A stretch of 23,522 nt of DNA from Spirochaetaceae bacterium (GCA_031265015.1 JAISDG010000090.1:1-23522); one strand, 5' to 3'. Shown: positions 1-7,530, counted from the stretch's first letter. Numbers and translations are program-made. The notes: generated by a model from the letters alone, not told the origin.

Positions 1-374
1 GCTTCTATCCGGGGATGTCCCCGGCGTTCCCTTACTTCCAGCCTGAAAGGAACGCCCCAGACATAATAAATCTCGCCGTCCACAAAACGATTCGCCCCCA
101 GGGGTTTTTTCCTGGCCCTTTCCCGGTACAGGGCCAGGTGTTTTTCAATCCAGGGCAGCTTGGCCTCGATAAAGGCATAGACCGCTTCCGGCGGCGTATG
201 CCGGGGGATCACCGCCAGCACCCGGCAGTCGGGATACACCGTAAGCCGCAGGGTTTTCACCGCCCGGTATTCCAGGCCGACAGGAATACCCTTGTACGTG
301 ACGGTCTGCGTTACGCCTAAAGAAGCGGCGGTGTTTGAACTGCCGGCGTTACCGGCGCGGCGGAAGGGCGGCAT
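1..374 (-). CDS. YgjP/M48-type zinc metallopeptidase, N-terminal part (runs off the window)
   Basis: The reverse strand is open from ATG at 374 to the window edge, giving about 124 residues of the N-terminal half. The stretch from about residue 27 (YKGIPVGLEYRAVKTLRLTV) through VLAVIPRHTPPEAVYAFIEA to the LPWIEKHLAL segment follows the known pattern of the YgjP-like (DUF45, WLM/SprT-related) family: a beta-rich domain, then a helix with the W-I motif. The zinc-binding HExxH helix of this family lies in the C-terminal half, outside the window, so activity cannot be judged. These proteins are cytoplasmic putative metalloproteases; the substrate is not known to me. The gene diverges from aspS with 35 nt between the two start codons. 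No Shine-Dalgarno sequence precedes the ATG; instead an extended -10 box lies 6 nt upstream, which suggests a leaderless mRNA. Confident about the family, less so about the exact start. Confidence 0.75.
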   Translation of the reverse strand, partial: MPPFRRAGNAGSSNTAASLGVTQTVTYKGIPVGLEYRAVKTLRLTVYPDCRVLAVIPRHTPPEAVYAFIEAKLPWIEKHLALYRERARKKPLGANRFVDGEIYYVWGVPFRLEVRERRGHPRIE

Positions 375-409
375 AGACTTAGCATACCACGGCGGACTAT
401 GATACTACT
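374..409 (+). promoter_or_regulatory. aspS promoter, leaderless arrangement
   Basis: TAGACT (374-379) as -35, an 18-nt spacer and TATGAT (398-403) as -10 are followed by 6 nt and then the aspS ATG at 410. No purine-rich ribosome binding site is present in these bases. The predicted transcription start coincides with the A of the ATG. The element overlaps the divergent promoter of the YgjP-like gene, so the two may compete for RNA polymerase. Confidence 0.5.
381..389 (-). promoter_or_regulatory. Extended -10 promoter of the YgjP-like gene, leaderless arrangement
   Basis: Read on the minus strand, the sequence is TGG followed by TATGCT (386 to 381), an extended -10 element. The hexamer ends 6 nt before the ATG at 374, the normal distance from -10 to the transcription start. 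Transcription would therefore begin at the start codon. No convincing -35 box is seen, which fits an extended -10 promoter. Confidence 0.45.
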
Positions 410-2254
410 ATGGAACAGCATAAACGGACCGCCCTCTGCGGAGCCCTGCGCAGGGCCGATACGGGAAAAACCGTAACCTTAAACGGATGGGTAAACCGCC
501 GGCGGGATCACGGGGGCATCATCTTTATCAACCTGCGGGATCGTTACGGCATCACCCAGGCAGTCATTGATCAGGACGCCCCCGCGGAACTGGCCGCCCT
601 GGCCGCGGAACTCCGCAACGAATACTGCATTGCCGTGGAAGGGGTGGTCCGCCCCCGGCCCGATTCCATGGTCAACCCCGGCATGGCCACCGGCGAAATT
701 GAAGTGGCGGTTAAACACCTGGTGATCCTGAACCGCTGCCAGGTTCTTCCCTTTCAGATTGAAGACGAAACCGGCGCCGGCGAGGACCTGCGGCTCAGCT
801 ACCGTTACCTGGATCTCCGTTCCGCGGGAATGCAGCGCCGGATCAAACTGCGGAACGATGTAAGCTTTGCCGTCCGGGAATGGATGAGCAGCCAGGGGTT
901 TTATGAAATCGAGACCCCCACGTTTATCCGGTCCACCCCCGAAGGCGCCCGGGATTACCTGGTTCCCTCCCGGCTTTATCCGGGAAAGTTTTACGCCCTC
1001 CCCCAGTCCCCCCAGATATACAAACAGCTCCTTATGGTATCCGGTTTCGACAAGTACTTTCAGATTGCCCGGTGTTACCGGGACGAAGACGCCCGGGGCG
1101 ACCGGCAGCCCGAGTTCAGCCAGATTGATATTGAGATGAGCTTTGTCAGCCGGGACGATGTCCTCTCCATGACCGAGGGCCTGATGGGTCATGTGTTTAA
1201 ACAAACCCTGGGGGTGGAGCTTCCCCTCCGTTTCAGGCGGCTCAGTTATGAGGAAGCCATGGAGACCTACGGTACCGACAAACCAGACCTGCGCTTCGAT
1301 CTTCCCCTGAGCGACTTTGCCCCTTATGCCGGGGCCGGCAGCTTCCAGGCTTTTAAGGACGCCCTGGCGGCGGGGGGCGCGGTCAAAGCCCTGGTGGTTC
1401 CCAAAGCCCTGATGAAGACTCCCTATTCCCGTAAACAGATTGAAGAGCTGGAAAACCACGCGAAGATATACAAGGCCAGGGGCCTTGCCTGGATGAGGGT
1501 TGCCGAAGACGGCGCCGAAAACGGCTCCGAAGACGGCGCTGCCCTGGAGGGGGGGGTGTCGAAATTTTTTACCGGCGAAGCGGCCGCCGCGATTGTAAAG
1601 GCCCTGGGCGCAAAACCCGGCGACCTTATCCTTATCGCGGCCGGGGAAAAGCGCAAAATCGTCAACACCGCCCTGGGCGCGGTCCGCGGCAAACTTGGCA
1701 AAGACCTGGGGCTGATCACCGCGCCGGGTACAGGCGGGCGGATTCCGGGGCCCTTTGAGTTTGTGTGGATCCTGGATTTTCCCCTTTTTGAATACAACGA
1801 GGAAGAACGGCGCTGGGAAGCGGCCCACCACATGTTCTCGTATCCCCAGGATCAGTACCACGGTACCATGGAACAGGATCCCGGTTCGGTAAAGGGGGAC
1901 CTCTACGACCTGGTCCTGAACGGTTACGAGCTTGCCTCCGGGTCTATCAGGATCCACGACCCGGCGCTTCAAAAGCGGGTTTTTTCGATTGTGGGCATAG
2001 GCGAGGAAGAAGCCGAAGCCAAGTTTGGCTTTCTTACCGGCGCTTTTACCTATGGCGCGCCTCCCCACGGCGGCATCGCGCCGGGGCTTGACCGGCTGGT
2101 GATGCTCATGGCGGGGGAAACTTCCATCAAGGAAGTGATTGCCTTTCCCAAAAATTCTTTCGCCGCCAGCCCCATGGACGGCGCTCCCGGCGAGGTGGAT
2201 CAAAACCAGCTTGACGAGCTGCGCCTGGCGGTGCTGCGGCCCGAAAAACCATAA
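410..2254 (+). CDS. aspS: Aspartyl-tRNA synthetase, bacterial type
   Basis: Class II aminoacyl-tRNA synthetase that charges tRNA with aspartate in the cytoplasm. The 614 residues match the usual bacterial length of about 590. Order of parts: N-terminal OB anticodon-binding domain (about 1-110, with GWVNRRRDHGG), catalytic core with motif 1 near 165, motif 2 near 218-246 (FQIARCYRDEDARGDRQPEF), the bacterial GAD insertion domain (about 290-430) and motif 3 near 553-566 (GGIAPGLDRLVMLM). His34 in RRRDHGG is the residue seen in several non-discriminating enzymes, which also charge tRNA-Asn; this is only a hint. The GAD domain carries an unusual low-complexity insert AEDGAENGSEDG, encoded by a 12-bp unit repeated three times. 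The start at 410 is the only one fitting family alignment and has no Shine-Dalgarno sequence. The first chromate transporter gene follows 20 nt downstream, so they are probably co-transcribed. Confidence 0.97.
   Translation: MEQHKRTALCGALRRADTGKTVTLNGWVNRRRDHGGIIFINLRDRYGITQAVIDQDAPAELAALAAELRNEYCIAVEGVVRPRPDSMVNPGMATGEIEVAVKHLVILNRCQVLPFQIEDETGAGEDLRLSYRYLDLRSAGMQRRIKLRNDVSFAVREWMSSQGFYEIETPTFIRSTPEGARDYLVPSRLYPGKFYALPQSPQIYKQLLMVSGFDKYFQIARCYRDEDARGDRQPEFSQIDIEMSFVSRDDVLSMTEGLMGHVFKQTLGVELPLRFRRLSYEEAMETYGTDKPDLRFDLPLSDFAPYAGAGSFQAFKDALAAGGAVKALVVPKALMKTPYSRKQIEELENHAKIYKARGLAWMRVAEDGAENGSEDGAALEGGVSKFFTGEAAAAIVKALGAKPGDLILIAAGEKRKIVNTALGAVRGKLGKDLGLITAPGTGGRIPGPFEFVWILDFPLFEYNEEERRWEAAHHMFSYPQDQYHGTMEQDPGSVKGDLYDLVLNGYELASGSIRIHDPALQKRVFSIVGIGEEEAEAKFGFLTGAFTYGAPPHGGIAPGLDRLVMLMAGETSIKEVIAFPKNSFAASPMDGAPGEVDQNQLDELRLAVLRPEKP
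1502..1537 (+). repeat. 12-bp tandem repeat, three copies, inside aspS
   Basis: GCCGAAGACGGC, GCCGAAAACGGC and TCCGAAGACGGC follow one another directly. They encode AEDG-AENG-SEDG in the GAD insertion domain of AspRS, at a point where relatives usually have only a short loop. The unit keeps the reading frame. Confidence 0.85.
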
Positions 2255-2274
2255 ACGGGCCAAAAGAGCGGATA

Positions 2275-2874
2275 ATGGCAGAATGGATCGATCTTATCTG
2301 GACCTTCATCAAAATCGGCGCTTCCACCTTTGGCGGCGGATACGCCATGGTTCCCGTGCTGGAACGGGAACTTATCCGGGGCAAGGGCTGGATCACCATG
2401 GACGAGGTGATGGATTACTATACCATCGCCCAGGTAACTCCCGGCATTATCGCCGTAAATATTTCTACCTTTGTGGGCTGGAAACGGAAAGGCTGGCGGG
2501 GGGGGATTCTGGCCACCGCCGGTTTTATCCTGCCCGGAGTAATCCTGATGACGGCGGTTTCCCTTTTTATCAGCCGCTTTGCCGAATACCCCGCGGTCCA
2601 GCATGCCTTTGCGGGAATACGTATCGCCGTGGGGGCGCTGATCCTGGACACCATCCGCAAGCTGGTCAAGGGCTTTTACAGGAATGCCCCCAGTACGGCG
2701 GTTTTTATCATCGCCTTTGGGGTTTCCGTTCTGGCAGGGGTTTCCCCGGTATACGTGATTATCGCGGCGGGCCTGCTGGGGTGGCTGCTGTATCGGTTCC
2801 GCCGCAAACCCGGCTTGCCGGCTAAAGCGCCGGAGCAGGCGGAAGGTTCCGGCAAAGATGATTCCGAAAAATGA
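2275..2874 (+). CDS. chrA: Chromate transporter family protein, first half-size subunit
   Basis: Membrane protein of the CHR family, short-chain type (199 residues, half of a full-length ChrA). The family signature is clear near the N-terminus: IKIGASTFGGGYAMVPVLE (about 12-30), then TPGIIAVNISTFVGW (about 55-70), followed by hydrophobic segments near 78-100, 110-130 and 140-175, and a polar lysine/glutamate-rich tail that should be cytoplasmic. Short-chain members are encoded as tandem pairs and act together as an anion antiporter, with chromate exported in characterised cases; the natural substrate here is unknown. ATG at 2275 lies 20 nt after aspS, with a moderate purine-rich site (AGAGCGG). 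The partner gene starts 12 nt downstream. Confidence 0.9.
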   Translation: MAEWIDLIWTFIKIGASTFGGGYAMVPVLERELIRGKGWITMDEVMDYYTIAQVTPGIIAVNISTFVGWKRKGWRGGILATAGFILPGVILMTAVSLFISRFAEYPAVQHAFAGIRIAVGALILDTIRKLVKGFYRNAPSTAVFIIAFGVSVLAGVSPVYVIIAAGLLGWLLYRFRRKPGLPAKAPEQAEGSGKDDSEK

Positions 2875-2886
2875 CGGGGTTTATCC

Positions 2887-3441
2887 ATGAACCTGTTCCT
2901 GGTCTATGCTGAATTCTTTAAAATCGGCGCGTTTTCCGTGGGCGGGGGGCTGGCAACCCTGCCCTTCCTCTACGACATCGCCTCCCGTTATGACTGGCTT
3001 ACCCGGGCGGATATCGGGAATTTCCTTGCCATTGCCCAGTCGTCCCCCGGAGCCGTCGGGGTAAACATGGCTGCCCAGACCGGTTACCTTGCCGGCGGCA
3101 TCCCCGGAGCGGTCCTGGCTCCGCTGGGACTTATTACCCCGGCGATCATCGCAATCCTTATCGTAGCCCGGATCTTCACCGCCTTTAAGGAAAACGCCGC
3201 GGTCAAAGCGGTCTTCGGCGGCCTCCGTCCCGCCGCCGCGGGGCTTATCGCCGCCGCGGGATTTGGGGTCATCAGGCTTTCACTGTACGCCGGCGTTCCC
3301 GGCGGAATCTGGTACGAAGGTTTCCGCCTGAAGGAAATGGTCCTCTTTGCGGCGCTGTTCATTCTGGTGTGGAAATGTAAAAAACATCCCATCCTGTACA
3401 TTGCCGCGGCGGGCATGGCGGGGATTGCGCTGGGGCTGTAA
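2887..3441 (+). CDS. chrA: Chromate transporter family protein, second half-size subunit
   Basis: Second member of the short-chain CHR pair (184 residues). It repeats the signature of its neighbour: FKIGAFSVGGGLATLPFLYD (about 11-30) and SSPGAVGVNMAAQTGYLAGG (about 54-73), then hydrophobic helices near 75-100, 110-135 and 145-183. It ends almost directly in a membrane segment with no soluble tail, unlike the first subunit. The two differ enough that they are probably not a recent duplication and would form a heteromer of opposite topology, as known for this family. The start has only a weak ribosome binding site (GGGGT), so translational coupling to the upstream gene 12 nt away is likely. Confidence 0.9.
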   Translation: MNLFLVYAEFFKIGAFSVGGGLATLPFLYDIASRYDWLTRADIGNFLAIAQSSPGAVGVNMAAQTGYLAGGIPGAVLAPLGLITPAIIAILIVARIFTAFKENAAVKAVFGGLRPAAAGLIAAAGFGVIRLSLYAGVPGGIWYEGFRLKEMVLFAALFILVWKCKKHPILYIAAAGMAGIALGL

Positions 3442-3502
3442 TAACATCATGTGCCTGCCGGGAGTAAAGCCCCGCGGCAGACCGCCGGGAACATACCCTC
3501 TC

Positions 3503-3531
3503 TTCACATCTTTTTTTCGTTCCGGTATAGT
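3503..3531 (+). promoter_or_regulatory. Sigma-70-type promoter of the dinB-like/capA/patB genes
   Basis: TTCACA (3503-3508), a 17-nt spacer containing a T-run, and TATAGT (3526-3531). The first gene starts at 3550 behind AGGAGG (3538-3543), so the 5' leader is very short, about 12 nt. The spacing and both boxes are near consensus. Confidence 0.65.
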
Positions 3532-3549
3532 GGAACCAGGAGGATTACG

Positions 3550-4074
3550 ATGAACGACGCTTTGATGTTTGCCAAATATAACCAGGCGGGAAATAAGGCC
3601 GTATACGGCATTTTAAGCAAGCTTGACAATGAGGAGCGGGAAAAAGACCGGAGAAGCTATTTCGGAAGCCTTTCCGCCCTGTTCCGGCATGTCCTGGGGG
3701 GAACTTTCTTTTTCCTGGGGATGTTCAAAGCCGCGCTGGCGAATAACGCGGCGGCCCTTAAGGCCCTGGCTCCGCTGGAGGGCTGTTCCATTCCCGAGGG
3801 CCCTTTAACCGCGGACCAGTGGAAGGCGCTGGGCGCCGGGTCCGATGCCATTGACGCCGCCTATGTAGCTGCGGCGGAAGCGCTGACCGACGCGGACATG
3901 GCGCTGCCCGTAACGGTTGAGTGGCTGGGCGGAAAACAGGTTCCGCTTTCCTTTATGCTTTCCCAGCTGGTGGTTCACAATACCCATCACCGGGGGCAAA
4001 TTTCCCAGATCCTGGATTCCATGAAAATCGACAACGACTACTCGGGAATCGGCGCCGCGTTTTTGTCCCGCTGA
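3550..4074 (+). CDS. DinB-fold (YfiT/DinB superfamily) protein
   Basis: A 174-residue four-helix-bundle protein of the DinB superfamily. Visible signs are the N-terminal helix ALMFAKYNQAGNKAVYGIL, a histidine in the second helix (FRHVLGGTFFF, about 45-55) and the C-terminal motif VVHNTHHRGQISQIL (about 145-159). The first and last histidines match the metal-binding triad of the family. DinB-fold proteins include thiol-dependent transferases and proteins of unknown role; the name comes from a Bacillus damage-inducible gene and has nothing to do with DNA polymerase IV. ATG at 3550 is chosen because a perfect AGGAGG lies 6 nt upstream; the frame stays open farther upstream but crosses the promoter. 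The capA-like gene follows 26 nt downstream. Substrate unknown. Confidence 0.85.
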   Translation: MNDALMFAKYNQAGNKAVYGILSKLDNEEREKDRRSYFGSLSALFRHVLGGTFFFLGMFKAALANNAAALKALAPLEGCSIPEGPLTADQWKALGAGSDAIDAAYVAAAEALTDADMALPVTVEWLGGKQVPLSFMLSQLVVHNTHHRGQISQILDSMKIDNDYSGIGAAFLSR

Positions 4075-4100
4075 CGATCCCTCTGCCGCGGGTAAAAGCT

Positions 4101-5699
4101 GTGCGATCAAAAAAATTTACGCCCGGGCTTTTTGCCGTTCTTCTGTTCTGTTCCTGCGCCGGGAAAACGCAAATCTGGGTGGATTACAACAGTTTTCCGG
4201 AACCGGAAAAATCCTTTCTTGCTTCGGTCCTGACCGGGAAGGAACTGGAAAAGCGCGGGCTTGTTCCCTGCGGCGGACCCGGACCCGGCGTCATAACCAT
4301 CGCTTACCAGGGCGCCTGGGTTACCTGGGAGGGGTCCGATACGGATTCACTCTACTCATTTATCCCCGGCGAGGGGGGATTCCTTCCGCTGTCCAGAACC
4401 TGCCTGGTTCCCCGGGCGCTGCTCTGGGAAGAAACCGCCGGTATCGGCGCGGCCGAGGCGGCGCGTATTTTTTCGGGAAACCGGGAATCCCCTGACATAA
4501 TTCCCCTGGGGGACCTGGGGCCCCCCTATGTGGGCCGCAGGGTCGACGGCCTGGACGCCGCGGATCCCGCCTATCCGCTGGTTTTGCTGGAGGGACTGCA
4601 ATTCGACCGGGAGGGATCTTTAGGCGAGAACAAAAACGAAAGTAAAAAGCTCTGGAAAAAAACCGCCGGTCTTTCGGAGCTAATCATGGCAAGGCTCCGG
4701 GCCGCAAACAGCCGGACCCCGGAGGCTTCCGGGGTTCCGGTTCCCCGCTATGAAGAACGGCCCCGGCTCTACCGGATCGCCGCGGGAGGGGACGCCATGC
4801 TGGCCCGGGGCGTCCCGGAAATTCTTCTTAAAGAAGGACCCGAAGCGGTGATGGGCGGGACGGCGGCGCTGGCCGGGGCCGCGGATCTTTCCCTGCTGAA
4901 TCTGGAAGGCGCCGTTACCCTCCGGGGAGAGCCCGCGAAAAAAGCCTATGCCTTTCGTTTTGATCCGGCCGTTATCCGCGTCCTTGCGGACTCAGGCTTT
5001 GACGCCGTCCTGGCGGCGAACAACCATGCCTTTGATTACGGCCTGACCGGTTTTCTTGATACCCTGGATCACCTGAAAAGGGCGGGGCTCTATGCCCTGG
5101 GTGCGGGCCGCAGTATCAGCGCCGCGGCCGCTCCTTTTATCACCGGTTCGGAACAGTTTCCGGTCCGGGTCTTCGGTCTTGCCAGTTTCGGCAGGGAGCG
5201 GAGCGGCTGGGACGGCCTTGACTATGCGGCGGATGACGCGCGGCCGGGGATGCTTCACGCGGGAAAGCGGGGGGCGGAACTGATCAGGGCGCAGCTGGAA
5301 CTCCTTAATGACAAGGAGGGGCTGGAGATAGTATTTTTCCACGGCGGAATAGAATACGCCGATTATCCCGATGAGGATACCCGCGTTCTTTATACGGACC
5401 TTGTGGAAGCCGGGGCGGATCTGGTAATCGGTACCCATCCCCATGTGGAACAGGGTTTTGAATGGGTAAAGGGCAGGCCCGTGTTCTGGTCTTTGGGAGA
5501 CTATGTCTTTGATGATATGGCCGATACCCCCGGCGGGGACAGGGGCATTTTTATCGTCCTGAGTTTTTTGGAAACCAAGCTCGTGTATCTGGATGTGTAT
5601 CCTGTTTTTATGAACGGACCGCGGACGGTCATTTCTTCGGATACCCAGCTGGAGCGCTTTTACCGGCTTACGAAGGAGTTAAACCCTGTACAACTTTGA
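4101..5699 (+). CDS. CapA-family (PGA_cap) metallophosphatase-fold lipoprotein
   Basis: A 532-residue protein with a probable lipoprotein signal: two basic lysines, a hydrophobic run, then LLFCSC with Cys19 as the likely lipidated residue. The C-terminal half (about 226-510) is the CapA/PGA-synthesis fold related to calcineurin-like phosphatases, shown in order by GGDAMLARG (about 228), NLEGA (266), ANNHAFDYG (305), HGGIEY (413), GTHPHVEQGFE (443) and SLGDYVFD (463). Residues about 25-220 lack a strong signature, but the pattern from FLPLSRTCLVPRALL to IIPLGDLGPPYVGRRVDGLD recalls the periplasmic-binding-like region seen before CapA in some other bacteria (inference). Cell-envelope location is likely; the reaction is unknown, and no capsule genes accompany it. 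GTG at 4101 is chosen because it begins a proper signal peptide 26 nt after the DinB-like gene. The end overlaps the next gene. Confidence 0.85.
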   Translation: MRSKKFTPGLFAVLLFCSCAGKTQIWVDYNSFPEPEKSFLASVLTGKELEKRGLVPCGGPGPGVITIAYQGAWVTWEGSDTDSLYSFIPGEGGFLPLSRTCLVPRALLWEETAGIGAAEAARIFSGNRESPDIIPLGDLGPPYVGRRVDGLDAADPAYPLVLLEGLQFDREGSLGENKNESKKLWKKTAGLSELIMARLRAANSRTPEASGVPVPRYEERPRLYRIAAGGDAMLARGVPEILLKEGPEAVMGGTAALAGAADLSLLNLEGAVTLRGEPAKKAYAFRFDPAVIRVLADSGFDAVLAANNHAFDYGLTGFLDTLDHLKRAGLYALGAGRSISAAAAPFITGSEQFPVRVFGLASFGRERSGWDGLDYAADDARPGMLHAGKRGAELIRAQLELLNDKEGLEIVFFHGGIEYADYPDEDTRVLYTDLVEAGADLVIGTHPHVEQGFEWVKGRPVFWSLGDYVFDDMADTPGGDRGIFIVLSFLETKLVYLDVYPVFMNGPRTVISSDTQLERFYRLTKELNPVQL

Positions 5700-6873
5700 T
5701 GAAATGATCGACCGGCGCGGCAGCGGTTCTGCCAAGTGGGACGCCGTTAAAGATGACACGATCCCCCTTTGGGTGGCGGATATGGATTTTCCCTGCCTTC
5801 CCGAATTACGGGAAGTTTTAGTACGCCGGGCGGAACATCCCTTTTACGGATACAAGGCCCATTCGCCCGAGTATTACGAAGCAATCCGGCGCTGGTACCA
5901 AACGCAGCATGGCCTTGAAATCCCGCGGCTCCACATCCTTTCCGGTCCCGGAACGGTTCTTTCCCTGGGAATGGTAGTCCGGGAATTTTCCCGGGAAGGG
6001 GACGGGGTGCTGCTTTTAACGCCGGTATATACGCCCTTCTTTGAAGTGGTCAGGGAAAACCGGCGCAGGGTGGTGGAGGTTCCCTTTGATACAACCCCGG
6101 CAGGTTCTTTTATTCTGGAGATGGAAAAGATCGAAAGGGCCGTCGAAAAAGCGGAAGAGGCGGGAATCAAGGTTCCCCTGGCCCTGTTTTGTTCACCCCA
6201 CAATCCCGGCGGCCGGGTCTGGACGGAAGAAGAAATCGCCGCCTTCCTTGCTTTTGCCGAAAAGCGGAACATCATGGTTGCCGTGGACGAAATACACTGC
6301 GATTTTGTATACGGCGAGTCGGGGCGTTTTGTTTCCGCCGCCTCGTTTGAAGGTTATGCGGACCGGATCATCGTTGTGTCCGGGGCCAATAAATCCTTTA
6401 ACCTGGGGGGCCTTCACATTTCCCACTTTGTGATTCGGGATGACCGGCTGCGCGGGATCATAAAAACCGCGCTGCACCGGGAAACCCATCATGAAGGCGA
6501 CGTCTTTGCGGAACTGGCGGTGGAAACCGTATACCGTTGCGGCGCCGCCTGGATAGGGGAACTCCGCAGGTACCTGCGGCAAAACATTCTGGCGGCGGCA
6601 CAATTCCTGAACACGGAAGTTCCCGGCGTCAGGGCCTTTGTACCCGGCGGTACCTATCTGATCTGGGCCGATGTCCGCGGGCTTATCGAAAAGACCGGCT
6701 GCGGGGATGACGCCGAACTGGCCCGGCGCCTGGAGGATACGGCAAAGGTAAAAATCACCCCCGGCAGCATGTACGGCCAGGCGGGATCCGGTTATGCCCG
6801 GATCAACATCGCCAGCCCCCGGTCACTGTTACTGGAAGGCCTGAGGCGGATTAAGGGAATCGCCAAAAGCTGA
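5686..6873 (+). CDS. patB: MalY/PatB-type aminotransferase (cystathionine beta-lyase / cystalysin-like C-S lyase)
   Basis: Fold-type I PLP enzyme that cleaves C-S bonds in cystathionine or cysteine, releasing pyruvate, ammonia and homocysteine or sulfide. Signatures: KWD near the N-terminus, PLWVADMDF, GYKAHSPEYYEAI, LFCSPHNPGGRVW, VDEIHCDFVY and the PLP lysine in SGANKSFNLGGLHIS. Length (about 395) and motifs match Bacillus PatB and Treponema denticola cystalysin. Start: the first ATG is 5704, but relatives begin with about five more residues of the type M-Y-(N/D)-F-D. The frame upstream reads YNFDE after a CTG at 5686, and GGAG (5674-5677) lies 8 nt before that CTG, the proper distance. ATG 5704 has no such site. 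I therefore place the start at CTG 5686, a rare initiator; a C/A sequence error or use of 5704 are the alternatives. The gene overlaps capA by 14 nt. Confidence 0.93.
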   Translation: MYNFDEMIDRRGSGSAKWDAVKDDTIPLWVADMDFPCLPELREVLVRRAEHPFYGYKAHSPEYYEAIRRWYQTQHGLEIPRLHILSGPGTVLSLGMVVREFSREGDGVLLLTPVYTPFFEVVRENRRRVVEVPFDTTPAGSFILEMEKIERAVEKAEEAGIKVPLALFCSPHNPGGRVWTEEEIAAFLAFAEKRNIMVAVDEIHCDFVYGESGRFVSAASFEGYADRIIVVSGANKSFNLGGLHISHFVIRDDRLRGIIKTALHRETHHEGDVFAELAVETVYRCGAAWIGELRRYLRQNILAAAQFLNTEVPGVRAFVPGGTYLIWADVRGLIEKTGCGDDAELARRLEDTAKVKITPGSMYGQAGSGYARINIASPRSLLLEGLRRIKGIAKS

Positions 6874-6892
6874 AGTTTTAAAGGGTGAGCCG

Positions 6893-6917
6893 GTTCCAAA
6901 ATCCGGCAGTTTGGAAC
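6893..6917. terminator. Stem-loop between convergent genes, possible bidirectional terminator
   Basis: GTTCCAAA and TTTGGAAC form a perfect 8-bp stem around a 9-nt loop, extendable by two G-C pairs past a small bulge. It sits in the 57-nt gap between patB (ends 6873) and the convergent gene ending at 6931. No clear T-run follows on either strand, so termination is inferred mainly from position. Confidence 0.45.
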
Positions 6918-6930
6918 AACCCGGGGTTTC

Positions 6931-7530
6931 CTAAGAATTTCCCGCCAGCGCTTTCGCCTGTTCCCTAACCTGTTCGGCCAGGGTTTCGTAGTTTCCCTTA
7001 AGGGCGTTAATGTTCTGGTTGTAAAAGGCAATAAACTCGGGATCCTGAAAGGGATCGATCTTGACCTGCCGGCCCAAACGCCGGGCCAGTTCTTCTTCTT
7101 TCTGCCGGAGTTTAGGGGCGTACTGGCGTTTAATCGCTTCCTCAAACTGGGCGGCCTGTTCAAGGTAGTGATTAACTTCGGCCAGAAACTGCTGGTAGTA
7201 TTGGGCAAAAGGGCGGCCGGCAATAAGCGAGGTAAGGGCGTTTCCTACCGCCTGCAGGCGCGTTAGATCCTCGGGAACCGCGGGAAGGGTAATCTGGGCA
7301 ATAAGCACGTCCAGGGCTCCCTGTTTAAGGCTGTCCCGCTCTTCTTTGGGGGCTTTGTTAATTTCTTCGGCTAACGAACCGGCGGACCCCGAAGAAGCTT
7401 TTTCGATATAATCGTTGGCAAGTTTTTTCCCCTTTTGTTTGGCTTCAAAAAGGCCTATGCTTGCCTTGTCCCCTTTGACGTTTTCCGTCCGTTCCAGGGC
7501 TATTTCCAAAGCGCTTTTTATCCGTCCCAT
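6931..7530 (-). CDS. Conserved helical protein of unknown function
   Basis: I do not recognise a function. The 199-residue protein starts MGRIKSALEIALERTE and is strongly charged, with Glu/Lys/Gln-rich helices throughout and no signal peptide or membrane segment. Residues about 110-160 (QYYQQFLAEVNHYLEQAAQF, then a KLRQKEEELARRL stretch) look like a helical hairpin or coiled coil, and a second helix ends the protein. The composition suggests a cytoplasmic, possibly oligomeric protein. I associate proteins starting in this way with Treponema, from memory and without a search. ATG at 7530 has a GGAG site 8 nt upstream. It lies 56 nt downstream of the formyl-THF cyclo-ligase gene on the same strand. 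A T/A-rich stretch with TATTCT and TATTAT hexamers (7562-7577) could give it its own promoter. Confidence 0.8.
   Translation of the reverse strand: MGRIKSALEIALERTENVKGDKASIGLFEAKQKGKKLANDYIEKASSGSAGSLAEEINKAPKEERDSLKQGALDVLIAQITLPAVPEDLTRLQAVGNALTSLIAGRPFAQYYQQFLAEVNHYLEQAAQFEEAIKRQYAPKLRQKEEELARRLGRQVKIDPFQDPEFIAFYNQNINALKGNYETLAEQVREQAKALAGNS

Noticed and set aside
11..60. Inverted repeats CCGGGGA/TCCCCGG and GGCGTTCC/GGAACGCC near the window start
   Set aside because: They lie inside the coding frame of the YgjP-like gene, and short arms of this kind are expected in G+C-rich DNA.
508..520. His34 of AspRS as proof of a non-discriminating enzyme
   Set aside because: One of the positions linked to tRNA-Asn charging fits, but a second does not clearly match; asparaginyl-tRNA synthetase and gatCAB are outside the window.
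479..2263. Long open frame antisense to the whole of aspS
   Set aside because: It mirrors strong codon bias in a G+C-rich gene; the product is low-complexity Gly/His/Val-rich with no family resemblance, and aspS is certain.
3455..3480. Stem-loop CTGCC/GGCAG after the second chromate transporter gene
   Set aside because: Imperfect stem and no T-run; too weak to call a terminator.
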